Assembly: GCF_004795035.1 (NCBI RefSeq)
Contig: NZ_SSBK01000009.1
Span: forward strand, 124,001 to 188,000
DNA length: 64,000 bases
Direction of reading: 5' to 3'
Source of the DNA: Streptomyces sp. A0958
GTDB lineage: Bacteria > Actinomycetota > Actinomycetes > Streptomycetales > Streptomycetaceae
Shown here: positions 8,335 through 16,670 of the stretch, one piece after another
Layout of the letters: each line of letters starts with the position of its first letter
Numbering within the stretch: the first letter of the stretch is position 1
The notes under the pieces: model-generated
The model's input: the letters and a program-made list of their open reading frames with translations, nothing else
Told to the model about the DNA's origin: nothing
Database searches by the model: none
Position numbers and translations under genes: made by a program

Positions 8335-9848
8335 TCTGTTCTCCTGAATTCGTGGCGTTACGCAGCTTCTCCATGATTTGCTTGCAATCCTCGGGCAGGT
8401 CTTCAAATCGGTGTGCCTGTACGTCTTGCCAGTGCTCTGGTAGATCCACCTGTCCTTTGTGGACTCCGGATCAATCTTGGCCAGGTCAGTCATAAGGGAG
8501 TCTGGAGTGCTCTCCGCCTTCTCTCGGATAAAGCCCGCCTTGTCGAACCTCCCTCCGGGCTCCAGGCCCGTCATGTAGTAAGCAATAGACTCTTCCAGTC
8601 GCTTACGCTCTCGTCTGTTCTCTTCGCCACGGGCGTACTCTCGGCGGATCACCTCGTAGTCTCCGAGTTCATCGAAGACGGCCTGCGCCAAGGAGCGGTG
8701 AGTATCCTCGGGGTCTGGAATCACAAAACCAGGCTTACGGCACCTGGGGCATCGTAGGTAGCGATATTCCCTCTCCTTGCCCGTGGAGAGCGTCTTGTAA
8801 CTGTTGGTCTCGTTGATGTTATTGGCGCACGTCTCGTGCTTGATGACACCCAGGAAGCGAGTAGGGCGACGGTTCTTCTCGTGGTGGCGCTTGTTCTTCG
8901 CACGGCAAGCCAAGGCTTGCTGAACCCTCTCGAATTCATCAGCGGTCAGGATCGGATCATCCGTCACCCTGATTTCCTGCCCGTTCTTATCCAGCACAGG
9001 TTTCGAGCTATAGGCCGTGGACTTTGTACCTCCGTCGGTCCGAATGCCCTTCACGGCGGGATTCCTTAGAGTCCTGAGCACCTACTGATTGTTCCACTTG
9101 CCATTGCTGTAGGTCGGGACCTTAGCCCTGTCCAACACCTTGGCAATCCGGTTTGCCGGTACACCCCGCATCGCAGCGGCGTACATGTAGCGCACCACTC
9201 GTGCTCGCTTCGGGTCCTGAACAAGGCGCAGCTTTCCACTCACCCTGGCCGTCTTGTAACCGAATGACGGCTTACCGATGCGCCACTGGTCCTGCTGCTT
9301 CGTGTACTCCCAGTGCGAGGAAACGCGAGTCTTGGTGTTCGCTGCTTCAATCTCTGCCACAGCAGCAATGAACGTCACCATTGCCTGAGCCGTCGGAGAG
9401 GGCAGGTCCAGGGTGTCATTGAGGGAAGCCGGGTTCTTTCCGAACTTCTCACACCACTTGATGACCTCGTGGAGGTCAGAGATTCGCCTGATGAACCTGT
9501 CCAGTTTCCAGAACAGAATCAGGTCGAACTCAGGTATCCGATTGTTGAGCCAGTCGCCCAGCTCTTTCCGCTCCCGTGGTGCTTTCTTGGTTGCCGAGAC
9601 TCCAAGGTCCCTCGCCACACCGACAATCCGGATGCCTTCCCGGACGGCGTGGCGGCGTAGGTCAAGTTCCTGCCGTGCCGGACTGGTGGTGTCCTCCGTG
9701 AGGCTCGAGAGCCGGACCGACAGGAGCCCACGGGGCGCGCCCTCGGGTAGTACCTCGTCCTTGGCCTTGAGTTCGGCCAGCTCTGCCAGCTCGTCTGCGG
9801 TCCACTCCGGGGCGGTCTGCGTAGGTGCCGTGGGGCCAGAGCGTACAT
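8327..9848 (-). pseudogene. Large serine integrase, inactivated
   Basis: Serine recombinase of the Streptomyces phage/ICE type, with the resolvase-like N-domain (GLLSVRLSSLTEDTTSPARQ, DLILFWKLDRFIRRISDL) and the recombinase plus zinc-ribbon C-domain (CPRCRKPGF). Three lesions are visible. No start codon exists in the coding frame, but an ATG at 9848 becomes in-frame if one base is added near 9831-9835. An amber TAG at 9082-9084 follows SNGKWNNQ. Near 8401-8405 the frame must shift by one base to read the expected DLPEDCKQIMEKL end and stop at 8327-8329. The right attachment core is 18 bases beyond the start. Confidence 0.85.
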
Positions 9849-9866
9849 GCAGTTGGACTCTAGAAC

Positions 9867-9884
9867 GTTCTTCGTGCAGTTCGT
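9867..9884 (+). other. Right attachment core of the integrated element
   Basis: Second copy of the 18-base sequence GTTCTTCGTGCAGTTCGT, joining the integrase 5' flank to the displaced lysE 3' end. With the copy at 5832-5849 it defines the element boundaries. Confidence 0.8.
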
Positions 9885-10098
9885 CGACCCGGGGTACGCC
9901 TACCCGGCGCTCTCCTTCCTGGTGCTGGGCACCCTGCTCCAGATCGCCAGCTTCCTGTACCTGTCGATGCTGATATTCGGCGGCACCCGGCTGTCCGCCG
10001 CGTTCCGCCGCCGCGGGCGCCTGTCGGCGGGGGCCACGTCGGCGGCCGGGGTGCTGTTCCTGGGGTTCGCCGCGAAGCTGTCGCTCAGCAGCGTCTGA
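9867..10098 (+). pseudogene. Displaced original 3' end of lysE
   Basis: Reading in frame from the right attachment core gives FFVQFVDPGYAYPALSFLVL and ends FLGFAAKLSLSSV with a stop at 10096-10098. This is the missing last third of the exporter, clearly homologous to the element-supplied end at 5850-6057. It has no start of its own and should be silent. Confidence 0.85.
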
Positions 10099-10140
10099 CC
10101 CGGCAGCAGGCGTCTGATCCGGCAGCAGCGTCTGATCCGG
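10086..10140 (+). repeat. Tandem copies of the lysE 3' end
   Basis: Three units of 18, 19 and 18 bases (CAGCAGCGTCTGAYCCGG-like) start at 10086, 10104 and 10123. The first contains the lysE stop codon; the others repeat the last codons and the TGA beyond it. Confidence 0.85.
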
Positions 10141-10182
10141 TGGGCTCGGGCCCGGTGGGCTCGGGCCCGGTGGGCTCAGCCG
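10138..10182 (-). repeat. 15 bp tandem repeat at the monooxygenase 3' end
   Basis: Three copies of CGGTGGGCTCGGGCC-like sequence at 10138, 10153 and 10168. The last overlaps the stop codon (10176-10178) of the opposite-strand monooxygenase gene. The GGGCCC blocks can pair, so the repeat may double as a terminator. Confidence 0.8.
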
Positions 10183-11615
10183 CTCGTGAGGCCGAGGCCC
10201 AGCGGGGCGAGGTATTCCGCGAGCCCGGTCGTGTCCCGGCCCGCCCAGCCGATGTAGCCGTCCGGGCGGACCAGGAACAGCCCCGTGCCGTACGGCTCGT
10301 AGGCGTCGGCCAGCCGGTGCGTGCGCAGCGCCGGGGTGCCGGGCTCCGGCAGCTCCGCGTCGGTGCCGACCGCCAGCAGCGTGAAGTGGGGGCCCCGGAA
10401 GACGTCGAACAGCCGCCGCTCGCCGGCGGGTCCGTCCGGTGCGCGGTCGCCGGCCTCCAGCGCGCCCGCCCGGCCCACCGACAGCGGGCCGTCGCGGTAG
10501 CCGAGGCCCAGCTGCTGGGTGGCCGTGCCGCGTTCCTGCTCCCCCCGGTGGATACGGGTCGACAGGCCGAGCATCTCGGCGGCGACCGGGCGGCGCTCCT
10601 GCTCGTAGGTGTCGAGCAGGGCGGCGGGCGCCCCGTGGCGCAGCACCTGGCCGAGCTTCCAGCCGAGGTTGTACGCGTCCTGCACGCTGGTGTTGAGCCC
10701 CTGGCCGCCGGCGGGGGAGTGGACGTGGGCGGCGTCCCCCGCCAGGAAGACCCGGCCGTCGCGGAAGCGGTCGGCCAGGGCGGCGCGCGGGCGGAAGTCG
10801 GAGGACCAGCGCACCTCGGTGACGTCCGCCGCGTCCAGGTGCGTGCGTGCGGCGACCACCGCGCGCACCCCGTCCGCCGAGGTGTCGGGCTCGCCCTCCT
10901 TGTACCGGGCGACCAGTTGGAAGTCCTCGGTGCCGGGCAGCGGGCAGATCGCGATGTACCCCGCGTCGGTGTTCATCATGTGCCAGTTGAGCCGGTCGAG
11001 GGCCTTCACCCTGATCCGTACGTCGGCCACCAGCATGGGAGCCGGGTCCACCGTCTCGCCGGCCATCGCGATGCCCAGCTCCCGCCGCACGGTGGAGCGC
11101 CCGCCGTCGGCCGCGACCAGGTAGGCGGCGCGGACCGGGCCGGTGCTCAGCCGTGCGGTGACCCCGTCGGCGTCCTGGTCCAGGCCGGTCAGCGCGGTCG
11201 AGAAGGCGACGTCGCCGCCCAGTTCGCGCAGCCGGGCCAGCAGGATCTCCTGGGTGCGCCACTGCGGCATCATCCACGGTTCCCCGTACGGCTCGGCGTC
11301 CGTCGGCGGCGCGACCCGGAACATGCGGTGCTCGCCCATCCGCTCACCGTTCTGCCAGGCCATCCCGACCGGCGCCGGCCCCCCGTGCTCGCGGACCGCG
11401 TCACCGACCCCGAGGTCGTCCAGGACTTCGCGGGTGCGGGGCTGGATGCCCTTGCCGCGCGAGCCGGGGAAGAGTCCCGGCGCCTGCTCCACGACGAGGG
11501 TGCGCACGCCCCGGCGGGCCAGGTCGCAGGCCAGGGCGAGACCGCACGGACCGGCGCCGACGACAAGGACCTCGGTCCCGGCCCCATCCATTTCCTTAAC
11601 GCTGTTAAGTTCCAT
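10176..11615 (-). CDS. FAD-dependent aromatic monooxygenase
   Basis: Class A flavoprotein hydroxylase of 479 residues. It has the FAD Rossmann motif VVGAGPCGLALACDLAR near the N-terminus, the DG motif (LVAADGGRSTVRRELG) at about 170 and the GD motif (RVFLAGDAAHVHSPAGGQGL) at about 285-305, followed by the C-terminal thioredoxin-like region. Such enzymes hydroxylate polyketides or inactivate antibiotics; the substrate is not readable. It is divergent from a TetR gene and its start region lies on a TTAACGCTGTTAA palindrome. An internal ATG at 11591 would place that palindrome outside the coding region and may be the true start; neither start has a strong ribosome site. Confidence 0.88.
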   Translation of the reverse strand: MELNSVKEMDGAGTEVLVVGAGPCGLALACDLARRGVRTLVVEQAPGLFPGSRGKGIQPRTREVLDDLGVGDAVREHGGPAPVGMAWQNGERMGEHRMFRVAPPTDAEPYGEPWMMPQWRTQEILLARLRELGGDVAFSTALTGLDQDADGVTARLSTGPVRAAYLVAADGGRSTVRRELGIAMAGETVDPAPMLVADVRIRVKALDRLNWHMMNTDAGYIAICPLPGTEDFQLVARYKEGEPDTSADGVRAVVAARTHLDAADVTEVRWSSDFRPRAALADRFRDGRVFLAGDAAHVHSPAGGQGLNTSVQDAYNLGWKLGQVLRHGAPAALLDTYEQERRPVAAEMLGLSTRIHRGEQERGTATQQLGLGYRDGPLSVGRAGALEAGDRAPDGPAGERRLFDVFRGPHFTLLAVGTDAELPEPGTPALRTHRLADAYEPYGTGLFLVRPDGYIGWAGRDTTGLAEYLAPLGLGLTSG

Positions 11616-11644
11616 GGGTCCGAGTGTGAACTTAACGCTGTTAA
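11596..11644. promoter_or_regulatory. Twin TetR operator sites
   Basis: The 13-base palindrome TTAACGCTGTTAA occurs at 11596-11608 and 11632-11644, 36 bases apart, between the divergent monooxygenase and TetR genes, with another GTTAAC at 11662-11667. The DNA here is AT-rich compared with surroundings. This is the expected operator arrangement for the adjacent TetR protein. Confidence 0.75.
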
Positions 11645-11676
11645 ATTGTCAAGGGTGGACTGTTAACTTGGCACCC

Positions 11677-12324
11677 GTGGGTACGACGAAGATCGACCGG
11701 TCCCGGGTGGCCGACACGGCGCTGCGGCTGCTGAACGAGGTGGGCCTCGACGGCCTCAGCCTGCGCGCCATCGCCAAGGAGCTGGACGTCAAGGCGCCCG
11801 CGCTCTACTGGCACTTCAAGGACAAGCAGGCGCTGCTCGACGAGATGGCCACGGTGATGTACCGGCGGATGCTCGCCGACGACCTGCCCGGCCCCGCCCC
11901 GGACAGCTGGCAGGACCAGCTCGTCGCGTACAACAGCGCGCTGCGCCGGACGCTGCTGCGCTACCGCGACGGGGCCAAGGTCTACGGCGGCGCGCAGTTC
12001 ACCGGCACCGACCACGCCGACGGCCTCGAAACCCACCTGCGGACCATGCTCGACGCGGGCTTCGAGCTGAGGCAGGCCGTGCGGGCGTGCACCACCGCGT
12101 ACGCGTACACGATGGGCTTCGTCAGCGAGGAACAGGGCGTCCGCCCGATGCCCGACGAGGGGCGGCGTGAGGGCTTCGACGTCGGCGAACGCGCCGAGCG
12201 GCTGGCGCGCTACCCGCTGGCGGCGGCGGCCGGCCCCGAGATCTTCGGCCGATTCGACGAACGCTTCGAGGAAGGCCTGCGGCTGATCGTCGCGGGCATC
12301 GAGACCAGGTACGGCGCGCGCTGA
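11677..12324 (+). CDS. TetR family transcriptional regulator
   Basis: A 215-residue repressor. The N-terminal helix-turn-helix is at about 10-55 (ALRLLNEVGLDGLSLRAIAK, KAPALYWHFKDKQALLDEMA). The C-terminal domain resembles the TetR_C class (YRDGAKVYGGAQFTGTDHAD), the version found in the tetracycline repressor group. The GTG at 11677 gives the normal length. It is divergent from the FAD monooxygenase and very likely represses it through the twin palindromes between them; the inducer would be a substrate of that enzyme. Confidence 0.88.
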   Translation: MGTTKIDRSRVADTALRLLNEVGLDGLSLRAIAKELDVKAPALYWHFKDKQALLDEMATVMYRRMLADDLPGPAPDSWQDQLVAYNSALRRTLLRYRDGAKVYGGAQFTGTDHADGLETHLRTMLDAGFELRQAVRACTTAYAYTMGFVSEEQGVRPMPDEGRREGFDVGERAERLARYPLAAAAGPEIFGRFDERFEEGLRLIVAGIETRYGAR

Positions 12325-12347
12325 GGACCGCCGTACCTCGCCCGCCG

Positions 12348-14855
12348 TCAGGTACGCGCCCGCCGCCGGCGGACCCCTCCCAGGACCCTCGGCGCGAAGG
12401 CCACCGCGAGCAGGCCCGCCAGCGCCGCCGCCCCGGTCGCCGTACCGGCCCGCAGGCCCGGCGGGCGGAACGTGCAGTCCACCGCCGTCCGCCCCGCCTC
12501 CACGGGTGCCGCGACCAGCCCCAGGTACGAGCCGGCCGGGCGCCCGTCGCAGCTCCAGCCCGCGATCCGGGGCGCGGCCAGCACGGCCACTCCCCGGGTG
12601 TGCGGCGGGAGTTGCGCGTGCACACCGCTGCCGGAGACCGTCACCCGCGTCGCCCCCGTGCGCTTCAGCCCCGCCACCGCCGAGGCCAGCCGGCCCGGGT
12701 CCAGGCAGCCGACGGAATCGTGCGGCACGGTCCCGGACCGCTCCGCCCGCAGGGCCACCGCGATCCGGCCCGACCCCGGGCCGAGCGGCAGCACCCCGGC
12801 GCGCCGGGCCGGCAGACCGCCCCGTACGTCCTGCGGATCGCCGGCCGTGCCCAGCAGCGCCGTACCGAACAGGTCGGGCGCCCACAGGAACACCCGGCTG
12901 CCCGCCGGACAGCTGGCGCTCAGCGTGTACGCGCCGGGCTCCACCTCGTACGCGTGGGCGTCGCGGTCGGTGGCGGGCGCGCCATCGGCGGAGCGCAGCG
13001 AGGTCGCCGGCAGCGTGTACACCCGGGCGCCGAGCAGCTTCTCCTGGTTGCGGAACGGTGAGCGCCCCCAGCCGGAGGGGGCGGAGCCCGGCGGGCGCAC
13101 GGTCACCAGCGGCGGCACGTCCTGCCGGGTCACGGTCACCGGCCGGGCGTCCGGGCGGTTCCAGACCTGGTGCGGGTCGCGCGGCATGTGGACCCGGGCG
13201 CCGACCGAGAACACCGCGTCGGTCACCGGGTTGTCCAGGCTCTGCACGGCGCGCCCGCGCGAGGTCCAGCCGGCGCCGAGCGCGAGGAAGGTGCGGGTCG
13301 TCACGTCGGGCGTATGGCTGCTGTAGTACGCCCCGCCCTGGCCGCCGACCGTCAACGGGTCGTTGGCGGTGCTCTGTTCGAGCCCCGGGTCGGTGCGGTA
13401 GCGCGGCCAGCCGTCGGCGCGGGCGACCGCGTCGGCCTGGAGGCTCTGGCGTTCGCCCCAGGGCGCGTAGTCGTCGAGCTGCTTCAGCCGCTGCCGGTCG
13501 GCGTACGCGGTGGTCGCGGCGGCCTGCCCGGCCTGCGCCCCGACCAGCAACACCACCGCGAGGACGGCGAACCGGCCGCCGCGTACCAGCGCGAGCGCGC
13601 AGAGAGCCGCCACCAGGCCCATGGTGAACAGTGGATACGTCCAGCGGCTGACCAGGTCGCTGGGCGCGGCGCCCACCGCGATCAGCACCAGCACCCCGGC
13701 CCCGCCCAGCAGCGCCCGCCGGTCCGGCCAGCCGCGCGCCACAGCGGTCCAGGCGGCGATCACCACCAGGCCCGAGAGCACGAACGTCTGGCGGAACGGG
13801 CTGCCGTTCGGCGTCGCGAAGGCGTGCCAGAGCAGATGCGTGGGCCCCCACTGCAACGACAGTGCGACCACGGCCACCAGCCCCGGCCACACCCACCGCT
13901 CGGCGCGCGGCACCCCTCGGTGGAAGGCCAGCGCGCAGGCCAGCAGCAGGGAGCCGGTACCGAGGAAGAGCGCGGGGCTGAAGAAGCCGTACGTGGCCGG
14001 CAGCAGCCGGGCGGCGGCGTCCGGCCAGGCGGCCGGGGCGAACTCCTGGGCCCGGCCCGGGTAGGCGTGCCGCGTCCCGAGGTAGACCGGCAGCAGGACC
14101 GGCGCGGCGAGTCCGATGCCGAGCAGGACCGTGCGCACCGCCCGCCCCAGCCCCCGCACCCGCTCACGCGCGGTCCCGTCCTCCAGCACCAGCCGGACCG
14201 CCAGCACCAGCGCCGCGCCGAGCGTGGCCATGTACGCGGTGTAGAAGTTCGACACCCAGGCGAGCGCCACCAGGAGCGTGCCGAGCACCGGCCGCCGCCC
14301 GGTCCGCGCCCACTCGCCGGCCAGGCACAGCAGCGGGAAGGCGATCAGTCCGTCCAGCCACATCGGGTTGTACACGGCCTCGGTCACCGACCAGCCGCAC
14401 AGTGCGTACGAGGCGCCCAGCACGACCGCCGCCCACTCCCGGCCGCGCCCCCGGCGCAACGCGGTGAGCAGCCACGTCATGGCGGCGGCTGCCGCGCCCG
14501 TCTTCACCAACGTGACCACGTAGAGGGCGAGGTCGATCCGGTTCCTCGGGAACACCCCGACGAGCAGCGCGAACGGGCTGGTCAGATACGTTCCGAGATC
14601 CGGCAGGAAGCTGCTTCCGTAGCCGGACCGCCAGTTCAGCAGCAGCCCGCCGTCCGCCCGGCCGTGCAACAGGTCCCAGAGGTGGGTGTGGAACGGGACG
14701 AACTGATTGCCCAGGTCGTTCACGCTGCGGGTGCGCGGGCCGAACGGGAAGGTGCGGGCCACCGCGTCCCCGGCGCAGACGGATACGACGGCGAGCAGGG
14801 CGGCCGGAGCGGCACTCCGGCCGCGCGGCGATCGGAGAAGCGACGGATTCCTCAT
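12348..14855 (-). CDS. YfhO family membrane protein
   Basis: An 835-residue polytopic membrane protein. The N-terminal two thirds contains about a dozen hydrophobic segments with the family features NDLGNQFVPFHTHLWDLL and GYGSSFLPDLGTYLTSPF in the first extracytoplasmic loop. The last 300 residues form a hydrophilic, probably exterior domain, with one final hydrophobic segment at the C-terminus. YfhO proteins are GT-C-like enzymes; in Bacillus and Listeria relatives act in glycosylation of teichoic acids. Its position next to a wall-glycan locus supports a role in surface polymer decoration here, but that is inference. Confidence 0.82.
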   Translation of the reverse strand: MRNPSLLRSPRGRSAAPAALLAVVSVCAGDAVARTFPFGPRTRSVNDLGNQFVPFHTHLWDLLHGRADGGLLLNWRSGYGSSFLPDLGTYLTSPFALLVGVFPRNRIDLALYVVTLVKTGAAAAAMTWLLTALRRGRGREWAAVVLGASYALCGWSVTEAVYNPMWLDGLIAFPLLCLAGEWARTGRRPVLGTLLVALAWVSNFYTAYMATLGAALVLAVRLVLEDGTARERVRGLGRAVRTVLLGIGLAAPVLLPVYLGTRHAYPGRAQEFAPAAWPDAAARLLPATYGFFSPALFLGTGSLLLACALAFHRGVPRAERWVWPGLVAVVALSLQWGPTHLLWHAFATPNGSPFRQTFVLSGLVVIAAWTAVARGWPDRRALLGGAGVLVLIAVGAAPSDLVSRWTYPLFTMGLVAALCALALVRGGRFAVLAVVLLVGAQAGQAAATTAYADRQRLKQLDDYAPWGERQSLQADAVARADGWPRYRTDPGLEQSTANDPLTVGGQGGAYYSSHTPDVTTRTFLALGAGWTSRGRAVQSLDNPVTDAVFSVGARVHMPRDPHQVWNRPDARPVTVTRQDVPPLVTVRPPGSAPSGWGRSPFRNQEKLLGARVYTLPATSLRSADGAPATDRDAHAYEVEPGAYTLSASCPAGSRVFLWAPDLFGTALLGTAGDPQDVRGGLPARRAGVLPLGPGSGRIAVALRAERSGTVPHDSVGCLDPGRLASAVAGLKRTGATRVTVSGSGVHAQLPPHTRGVAVLAAPRIAGWSCDGRPAGSYLGLVAAPVEAGRTAVDCTFRPPGLRAGTATGAAALAGLLAVAFAPRVLGGVRRRRART

Positions 14856-15112
14856 GATGGGTCGAATATGTCATCGAACATCGTGAAATCCCGTTGACGG
14901 AAAGGGGGTTCACCTGATGGTCCGCAGCCGTTCATCCGGCCGCCCCGGGCACGGCCACAGCCCGTGGCCGGCGGGACGGAACGCAGTTTTCCGCGCCGAC
15001 AGGGCGAGTTCATCCCAGCCCGATCGCGATACCGGCCGCATCGTGACGGGACATCGCATCTGCGTCCACGACCGCCACCCCGGGGCGCGGCTGGTGGAAC
15101 CCCCGCCCCTGC
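14856..15112. other. Upstream region of the YfhO gene
   Basis: About 260 bases ahead of the tandem repeat block. Immediately beyond the YfhO start is an AT-richer stretch (14856-14895) suited to a promoter for the leftward gene. No gene or RNA seen. Confidence 0.4.
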
Positions 15113-15311
15113 CTACCGCAGCGCCATCCGCCGCAGCGCCCTCGCCCCCCTCACCGTCCCTGCCTACCGCAGCGCCATCCGCCGCAGCGCCCTCGCCCCC
15201 CTCACCGTCCCTGCCTACCGCAGCGCCATCCGCCGCAGCGCCCTCGCCCCCCTCACCGTCCCTGCCTACCGCAGCGCCCCGCCCCCTCACCGCCCCTGCC
15301 TACCGCAGCGC
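15113..15311 (-). repeat. 51 bp tandem repeat copied from the polysialyltransferase gene 3' end
   Basis: Units begin with the same CTACCGCAGCGCC at 15113, 15164, 15215 and 15266 (51-base period; the last is shortened to 34 bases) and at 15300, which is the gene's own stop and final codons. Each copy therefore carries the TAG stop and the last residues ending RRMALR. The repeat lies outside the coding frame. Confidence 0.9.
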
Positions 15312-16670
15312 CATCCGCCGCAGCGCCCTCGCCCGCCTGGCCACCCGCCGCACCGCCGCGTTGCGCGGCAGGAACGCGAACTGCTCGGGCACCCCGCCCG
15401 GCAGCCCCAGCGACGTCAGCCGCCTGCGCTTGAAGTAGCGCCGGGTCGCGTCCGTGAGCCGGGCGGCGAGATACCGCTCCGCGACCGGCCGCAGCTGCGG
15501 GTAGATCTTCGGCTGCATCGCGAACCCGACCGCCGTCACCAGCTCGTTCAGCCCCTCCGGCGCCACCGCCGGGGCGACGGCCGGTGCGCCCCGGTCCTCC
15601 AGGTCCGGCACCAGCGCGTCCACCAGCGTCACCGGCACCCGGTTGCTGTTCTCGAACGGCGTCAGCCGCTCCAGCAGCGTCCGCGTGCCGACCCGCGCCA
15701 CCGGCAGCCCGTAGAACGCAGACGCCGTCAGCAGCGCGGTCGAGAAGCAGCCGACGACCAGCGCGGGCCGCATCCGCCGGTACAGCACCTCGGCGAGGAC
15801 CGGCGCGGTCAGCACCCCCGCGTCCAGCACGGTCAGCTCCGCACCGAGCCGGGCCGCCTCCTCCTCCATCGCCCGCGACCACTGGGCCGGGGCCGTCGGA
15901 TGCGGCTTGAACACCAGCCGGCGGTGGCCGCGCCCGACCGCGCCCCGCATCATCCGCAGATGCAGCTCCTCCTCCTCGGCCGCGCCGATCAGCCCCAGCG
16001 CGGAGAGGTACTGGCCCAGCAGCAGCGCCGGGCCCTCCACGGACGGCAGCCCCGCCGCCCCGGCCGCGTCGTCCAGCTCCCCGAGCACCTTCAGGAAGGC
16101 GTCCGTCGGCACGGTGTGCGCCCGCACCCCGAACTCCGTGAGCAGCAACGGCCGCAGCCCCGGCACCAGATCGAGGTGGAGGAGGCGCCCCACCCGGGTG
16201 CCGACCAGCGGATCGATCCGGTTCCTCGTCGGGCCGTAGCTCATCAGCCCGTCCGCGTACACATCGACCGGTACGCCGGTGAAGATCCGGCAGAGGGCCA
16301 TGGCCGGGTCCACCTGGATCGACTCCACGGCCAGCTCGACGTCGTCGTCACCGAGCCCCCAGGCCAGCCGCAGATGCCGTTCCCACAGCGGTACGTCGTC
16401 CGGGCGCGGGGACCAGGCGCTCGGGTGGTGCGGGGCGATCGTCGCGTTCCACGACACGACGTCGTCGAAACGGGTGCGCAGCGCGTCGAACCCGGGCATC
16501 GCGTCGACCGAAGGGGTCGTCTCCGGGACGGACGCGTTGTTGGCGACGAGCAGGATGCGCCGCCCCGCGTCGGGGAAGAGGCCCGCGTCCAGGGCGGCGG
16601 CGAGCGTCGCCGTGCCGTAGAGGGTGGAGGCGAGGAAGATCTGCGTCGTACGGCTCCGGCTGCTGCTCAC
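15300..16670 (-). CDS. Polysialyltransferase-like glycosyltransferase
   Basis: A 456-residue soluble-looking enzyme. The N-terminus (RTTQIFLASTLYGTATLAAA) and the central LVFKPHPTAPAQWSRAMEEE plus VVGCFSTALLTASAFYGLPV resemble the alpha-2,8-polysialyltransferase family, in which the HP and (S/T)S-type motifs bind the CMP-sugar. It would add nonulosonic acid residues to a growing wall glycan on the cytoplasmic side. Start GTG 16670 overlaps the stop of the upstream GT2 gene (GTGA). The C-terminus is very Arg-rich. Its last codons are tandemly duplicated downstream. Confidence 0.78.
   Translation of the reverse strand: MSSSRSRTTQIFLASTLYGTATLAAALDAGLFPDAGRRILLVANNASVPETTPSVDAMPGFDALRTRFDDVVSWNATIAPHHPSAWSPRPDDVPLWERHLRLAWGLGDDDVELAVESIQVDPAMALCRIFTGVPVDVYADGLMSYGPTRNRIDPLVGTRVGRLLHLDLVPGLRPLLLTEFGVRAHTVPTDAFLKVLGELDDAAGAAGLPSVEGPALLLGQYLSALGLIGAAEEEELHLRMMRGAVGRGHRRLVFKPHPTAPAQWSRAMEEEAARLGAELTVLDAGVLTAPVLAEVLYRRMRPALVVGCFSTALLTASAFYGLPVARVGTRTLLERLTPFENSNRVPVTLVDALVPDLEDRGAPAVAPAVAPEGLNELVTAVGFAMQPKIYPQLRPVAERYLAARLTDATRRYFKRRRLTSLGLPGGVPEQFAFLPRNAAVRRVARRARALRRMALR

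Larger units (their letters stand above)
5850..9884. mobile_element. Decayed integrative element inserted in lysE
   Basis: About 4.0 kb between two copies of an 18 bp direct repeat. It contains a substitute lysE 3' end, small orphan proteins, a DUF6879 protein, a truncated Scr1-type regulator, a small DNA-binding-like protein and a large serine integrase running inward from the right end. Base composition is visibly less GC-rich than the flanks and codon use is less biased. The integrase has an amber stop and frameshifts, so the element is probably immobile. I see no replication or conjugation gene, so it is either a satellite or the remnant of a larger element or prophage. Confidence 0.8.

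Noticed and set aside
9082..9084. Programmed amber read-through in the integrase
   Set aside because: A single in-frame TAG could suggest recoding, but the same gene needs two further frame corrections, so decay is the simpler explanation.
9082..11277. A 731-residue leftward frame containing the integrase N-domain
   Set aside because: The first 480 residues are antisense to the FAD monooxygenase and lysE remnant. Only the last part is real integrase.
13170..14897. A 575-residue rightward frame across the YfhO gene
   Set aside because: Composition is Arg/Gly/Gln-rich antisense to a clear membrane protein.
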